Part shown: positions 61,475 to 64,000 of the stretch, piece by piece
Layout: each line of letters opens with the position of its first letter
Numbering within the stretch: position 1 is the stretch's first letter
Assembly (NCBI GenBank): GCA_000955795.1
Contig: JYOB01000016.1
Span: forward strand, 211,908-275,907
Direction of reading: 5' to 3'
From: Burkholderiaceae bacterium 26
GTDB lineage: Bacteria; Pseudomonadota; Gammaproteobacteria; Burkholderiales; Burkholderiaceae
DNA: 64,000 bases
Notes under the pieces: generated by a model
The model's database searches: none
Told to the model about the DNA's origin: nothing
The model's input: only the letters and a program-made list of their open reading frames with translations
Program-made: the position numbers and the translations under genes

Positions 61475-62185
61475 ATGAACCGCGCCATGGCCGATCACAT
61501 CAAAATCCTCGCTTTTGACGTGTTTGGGACAGTCGTTGACTGGCACCAAGGCGTTATGCGCGAAGTCCGCTCGATGAACCTCGGCGTGGACCCGGACAAG
61601 TTTGCGCTAGCCTGGCGCGCCGGATACATGCCGGCTATGCAGAAGGTCATGTCTGGCCAGCTCGGCTGGACGTCGATCGACGATCTTCACAGAATGATTC
61701 TCGATGACCTTCTGGATACGTTTCATGTGACACATCTGAACGAAGGTCAGAAGCGCTATTTGAACAAGGCCTGGCATCGTTTGGATGCGTGGCCGGATGC
61801 GGTGGCAGGTCTGACGAGACTGAAGTCGCGTTACACCATCTGCACGTTATCGAACGGCAATATTGGATTGCTTACCAATATGGCTAAACGCGCTGCACTG
61901 CCTTGGGACTGCATCCTATCGGCGGAAGTTTTTCGCAAGTACAAGCCCGATCCAGCGACATACCTAGGTGTCGCTCAAGTCTTCGATGTGACTCCAGACG
62001 AAGTCATGCTGGTGGCAGCCCACCAAGATGACCTGGCTCATGCCAGAGCGGCAGGGCTAAGGACCGCCTATATCGAAAGGCCGATGGAATATGGGCCATC
62101 GCAGAAAAAAGACATCTCTGCGCACCCGGATAACACCTTTCATGCCAAGGATCTGATCGAGCTGGCAAGCCTTCTCAACTGTTGA
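61475..62185 (+). CDS. Haloacid dehalogenase type II-like hydrolase
   Basis: The protein has 236 residues from the ATG at 61475. HAD motif I is AFDVFGTVVDW (nucleophile Asp near residue 13), motif II is CTLSNGN near 128, motif III is around FRKYKPDP and motif IV is VAAHQDDLAHARAAG. The DxFGT form is typical of 2-haloacid dehalogenases. It probably removes halide from short halo acids, or acts as a phosphatase. A GTG start at 61463 is possible. Confidence 0.87.
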   Translation: MNRAMADHIKILAFDVFGTVVDWHQGVMREVRSMNLGVDPDKFALAWRAGYMPAMQKVMSGQLGWTSIDDLHRMILDDLLDTFHVTHLNEGQKRYLNKAWHRLDAWPDAVAGLTRLKSRYTICTLSNGNIGLLTNMAKRAALPWDCILSAEVFRKYKPDPATYLGVAQVFDVTPDEVMLVAAHQDDLAHARAAGLRTAYIERPMEYGPSQKKDISAHPDNTFHAKDLIELASLLNC

Positions 62186-62271
62186 GCGGCGGCTTCAGCT
62201 GGATCACAGATAGCATCGGCTCACGGCCGAGTGCGGACTTTTTTGTATGCCGTCAGTGGTGCTAAAAGCGT

Positions 62272-62664
62272 CTAATCCGGCACCACCGCCGTCACCTCAA
62301 TCTCCACCTTGGCCCGGTCCTCGACCAGCGCCGCCACCTCCACTGCCGTCATCGCAATGCTGAAGCTGCCGATCAGCTCTCGGAACGCCTTGCCGATCTC
62401 TGGGTAGGCCTCCACGTAAGCCTTCTTGTCGGTCACGTACCACGTCATGCGCACGATGTGTTCGGGCTTGGCATCGCCGGCGGCAAGTACCTCGACGATG
62501 TTCTGCAGTGCCTGGCGGACCTGGCCGGCCAAATCATCCGTGTGGAACACGCCCTGCGCGTCCCAGCCGATCATGCCGGCCACGAACACCATGCGCCCGC
62601 GCGCGGATACACCGTTGGCGTAGCCCTTGGGGCGCGGCCAGTTAGGGGGGAGGAGTACTTCCAT
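62272..62664 (-). CDS. RidA-family deaminase
   Basis: The protein has 130 residues from the ATG at 62664. The RidA/YjgF core is present (VFVAGMIGWDAQGVF ... QVRQALQNIVEVLAAGDAKPEHIVRMTWYVTDKKAY ... VEIEVTAVV). RidA enzymes hydrolyse enamine/imine intermediates. It shares an orientation with the thioesterase and CoA-ligase genes and, as in aerobic 2-aminobenzoyl-CoA pathways, may clear a reactive imine. Confidence 0.88.
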   Translation of the reverse strand: MEVLLPPNWPRPKGYANGVSARGRMVFVAGMIGWDAQGVFHTDDLAGQVRQALQNIVEVLAAGDAKPEHIVRMTWYVTDKKAYVEAYPEIGKAFRELIGSFSIAMTAVEVAALVEDRAKVEIEVTAVVPD

Positions 62665-62683
62665 GATGCGATTCCTTCTAGTT

Positions 62684-63109
62684 CTATCGGGACTGTTGAA
62701 CGCTCGCCTCGATCGCCTGCCGCACATCGGGCGGCATCGGCATCGCGCGATGCGTATTGAGATCGGTAAACACCAGTACCTGTTGGGAGCGCACGCGCTG
62801 TTCGTCACCCGCCCAGCAATCCAGGCCTAACGTGAGCGACGCGTTGCCGAGCCGCTCCAGCTTCAACTTGAACTGCACGTCGTCGCCCATGCGGCTGATG
62901 GCGCTGAACTCGCAATGCAGCTTGACGATTGGCAGGCCAATGCGGCGCGGGCCCAGCATCTGCGCGTACGAAACGCCCAGTCCATCGGTAAACCAGTCTT
63001 CGACCAGGCCGTTGAACAGCACGAGGTACTGCGGAAAGTAAACGATGCCGGCTGGGTCGCAATGCGCAAAGCGGATGCGCGCGGCGCGCTCGAAGTGGTA
63101 GCTGCTCAT
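62684..63109 (-). CDS. 4-hydroxybenzoyl-CoA thioesterase-family protein
   Basis: The protein has 141 residues: a hot-dog fold with the active-site segment FAHCDPAGIVYFPQY (catalytic Asp near 18). It overlaps the CoA-ligase stop by 4 nt, so it is co-translated. It may rescue dead-end aromatic CoA esters made by the ligase. Confidence 0.9.
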   Translation of the reverse strand: MSSYHFERAARIRFAHCDPAGIVYFPQYLVLFNGLVEDWFTDGLGVSYAQMLGPRRIGLPIVKLHCEFSAISRMGDDVQFKLKLERLGNASLTLGLDCWAGDEQRVRSQQVLVFTDLNTHRAMPMPPDVRQAIEASVQQSR

Positions 63110-64000
63110 GATTTATCGTGCTCGCGCAGGCGATAGCGCAGCAGCTTGCCAACTTCACTGCGCGGCAGGTTCGTGCGGAACTCGATGGCGCGCGGGTACT
63201 TGTACGGCGCGACGGTCTGCTTCACAAAGTCCTGCAGCGTCTTGACCATCTCCGGCCCCGCCGTGTGGCCAGCGTGCAATACAACGAAGGCCTTCACGAT
63301 CTGCCCGCGCTCTTCGTCGGGCTCGCCAATCACGCCGCACTCGGCCACGGCCGGATGCTGCATCAGCGCGTCTTCCACCTCGGGCGCGGCAATGTTGTAG
63401 CCCGACGAGATGATCATGTCGTCCGTGCGCGAGTGGTAGTGGAAGTAGCCTTCCTCGTCCATCACGTAGGCATCCCCCGTGAGGTTCCAGCCGTTGCGCA
63501 CGTAGGCACGCTGGCGGTCATCGGCCAGGTAGCGGCAGCCGGTCGGGCCCTGGACTGCCAGGCGGCCCACCGTGCCCGGCGGCACGGGGTTGCCGGCATC
63601 GTCCACAACCCGTGCGACATAGCCGGGGACGGCCTTGCCGGTGGCGCCGGGGCGCACGTCGGCATCGGCGGCGGAGATGAAGATATGCAGCATCTCGGTC
63701 GCGCCAATGCCGTCGATCAACTCGATGCCGGTGGCGTTCTTCCACAGCGTGCGTGTGGCGACCGGCAGCGCCTCGCCCGCTGACACACAACGGCGCAGCG
63801 GCGTGGCACGAAGCTCGTCTCCGCGCGCCGCGATGTTGCGGTACGTGGTCGGGGCCGTGAACAGCACCGTCGCGCCAAACGTGCGGATGCCATCGACCAG
63901 ATCGTTTGGCGATGCCTTCTCCAGCAGCACCGTCGACGCACCCACGCTCATCGGAAACAGCAGCAGGCCGCCGAGCCCGAACGTAAACGCCATCGGCGGG
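63106..64000 (-). CDS. Aryl-CoA ligase (benzoate/2-aminobenzoate-CoA ligase-like), partial
   Basis: The visible C-terminal part is about 298 residues; the N-terminus lies beyond the right edge. The AMP-forming adenylate motifs are clear: GATEMLHIF near the middle, GWNLTGDAY and YHSRTDDMIISSGYNIAAPEVE, then PYKYPRAIEFRTNLPRSEVGKLLRYRLR with the catalytic Lys of the A10 motif. The motif set is closest to benzoate/2-aminobenzoate CoA ligases. Together with RidA and the thioesterase it suggests aerobic 2-aminobenzoate degradation. Confidence 0.85.
   Translation of the reverse strand, partial: PPMAFTFGLGGLLLFPMSVGASTVLLEKASPNDLVDGIRTFGATVLFTAPTTYRNIAARGDELRATPLRRCVSAGEALPVATRTLWKNATGIELIDGIGATEMLHIFISAADADVRPGATGKAVPGYVARVVDDAGNPVPPGTVGRLAVQGPTGCRYLADDRQRAYVRNGWNLTGDAYVMDEEGYFHYHSRTDDMIISSGYNIAAPEVEDALMQHPAVAECGVIGEPDEERGQIVKAFVVLHAGHTAGPEMVKTLQDFVKQTVAPYKYPRAIEFRTNLPRSEVGKLLRYRLREHDKS

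Overview
The window is a high-GC proteobacterial segment that I read as a Ralstonia-type betaproteobacterium. The evidence is a complete Hrp2-family type III secretion system (T3SS) with a 478-residue AraC-type HrpB regulator, a popA/popB/popC-like block beside hrcC and hrpB, and a PrhI-PrhR-PrhJ-HrpG signalling set. As I recall it, this combination is known from the R. solanacearum lineage. Several genes differ in size or content from the plant-pathogen versions, so a related non-solanacearum Ralstonia is possible. No rRNA, tRNA, CRISPR array or intact insertion sequence was seen.

Layout. 1-5.1 kb: harpin (PopA-like), a 396-residue secreted-type protein in the popB position, and a leucine-rich-repeat (LRR) effector candidate. 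5.2-14.35 kb, minus strand: hrcC, hrpB, then hrcT-hrpD-hrcN-hrpF-hrpH-hrcJ-hrpJ-hrpK (listed in the reverse of transcription order). 14.7-23.9 kb, plus strand: hrcU-hrcV-hpaP-hrcQ-hrcR-hrcS-hpaA-hrcD-hrpX(hrpD6)-hrpY, a second pilin-like gene, and hpaB. 24-28.3 kb: a chaperone and a 1240-residue AWR-like effector candidate. 28.6-31.6 kb: hrpG, prhJ, prhR and prhI, with no prhA beside them. 31.9-36.4 kb: a second chaperone and a 1333-residue unclassified effector candidate. 36.5-39.6 kb: a second LRR effector and a divergent HpaH-type transglycosylase. 39.8-43.3 kb: a FimV-like protein, an NHL-repeat lipoprotein and a gene remnant. 44-48.3 kb: a third giant effector candidate (1441 residues), paralogous to the 1240-residue one.

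Regulation can be read from the sequence. Eleven TTCG-N16-TTCG (hrpII) boxes were found by eye, all in front of T3SS or effector genes. Ten have a YANNNT -10 element at 30-32 nt, so nearly every secreted or structural gene here looks to be under HrpB. The hrpB promoter itself has no hrpII box but carries an 11-bp-period direct repeat, a plausible site for the OmpR-type HrpG encoded 20 kb away.

48.5-64 kb is accessory catabolism. It holds a transporter, an SDR, a BKACE (beta-keto acid cleavage) enzyme and a CMD-like protein next to an AraC regulator. Next come two divergent tetR genes that share an 18-bp palindromic operator with an SDR / old-yellow-enzyme / quinone-reductase-like / hydrolase operon. 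A haloacid dehalogenase follows. Last is a RidA, thioesterase and acyl-CoA ligase group, resembling aerobic 2-aminobenzoyl-CoA catabolism and cut by the right edge.
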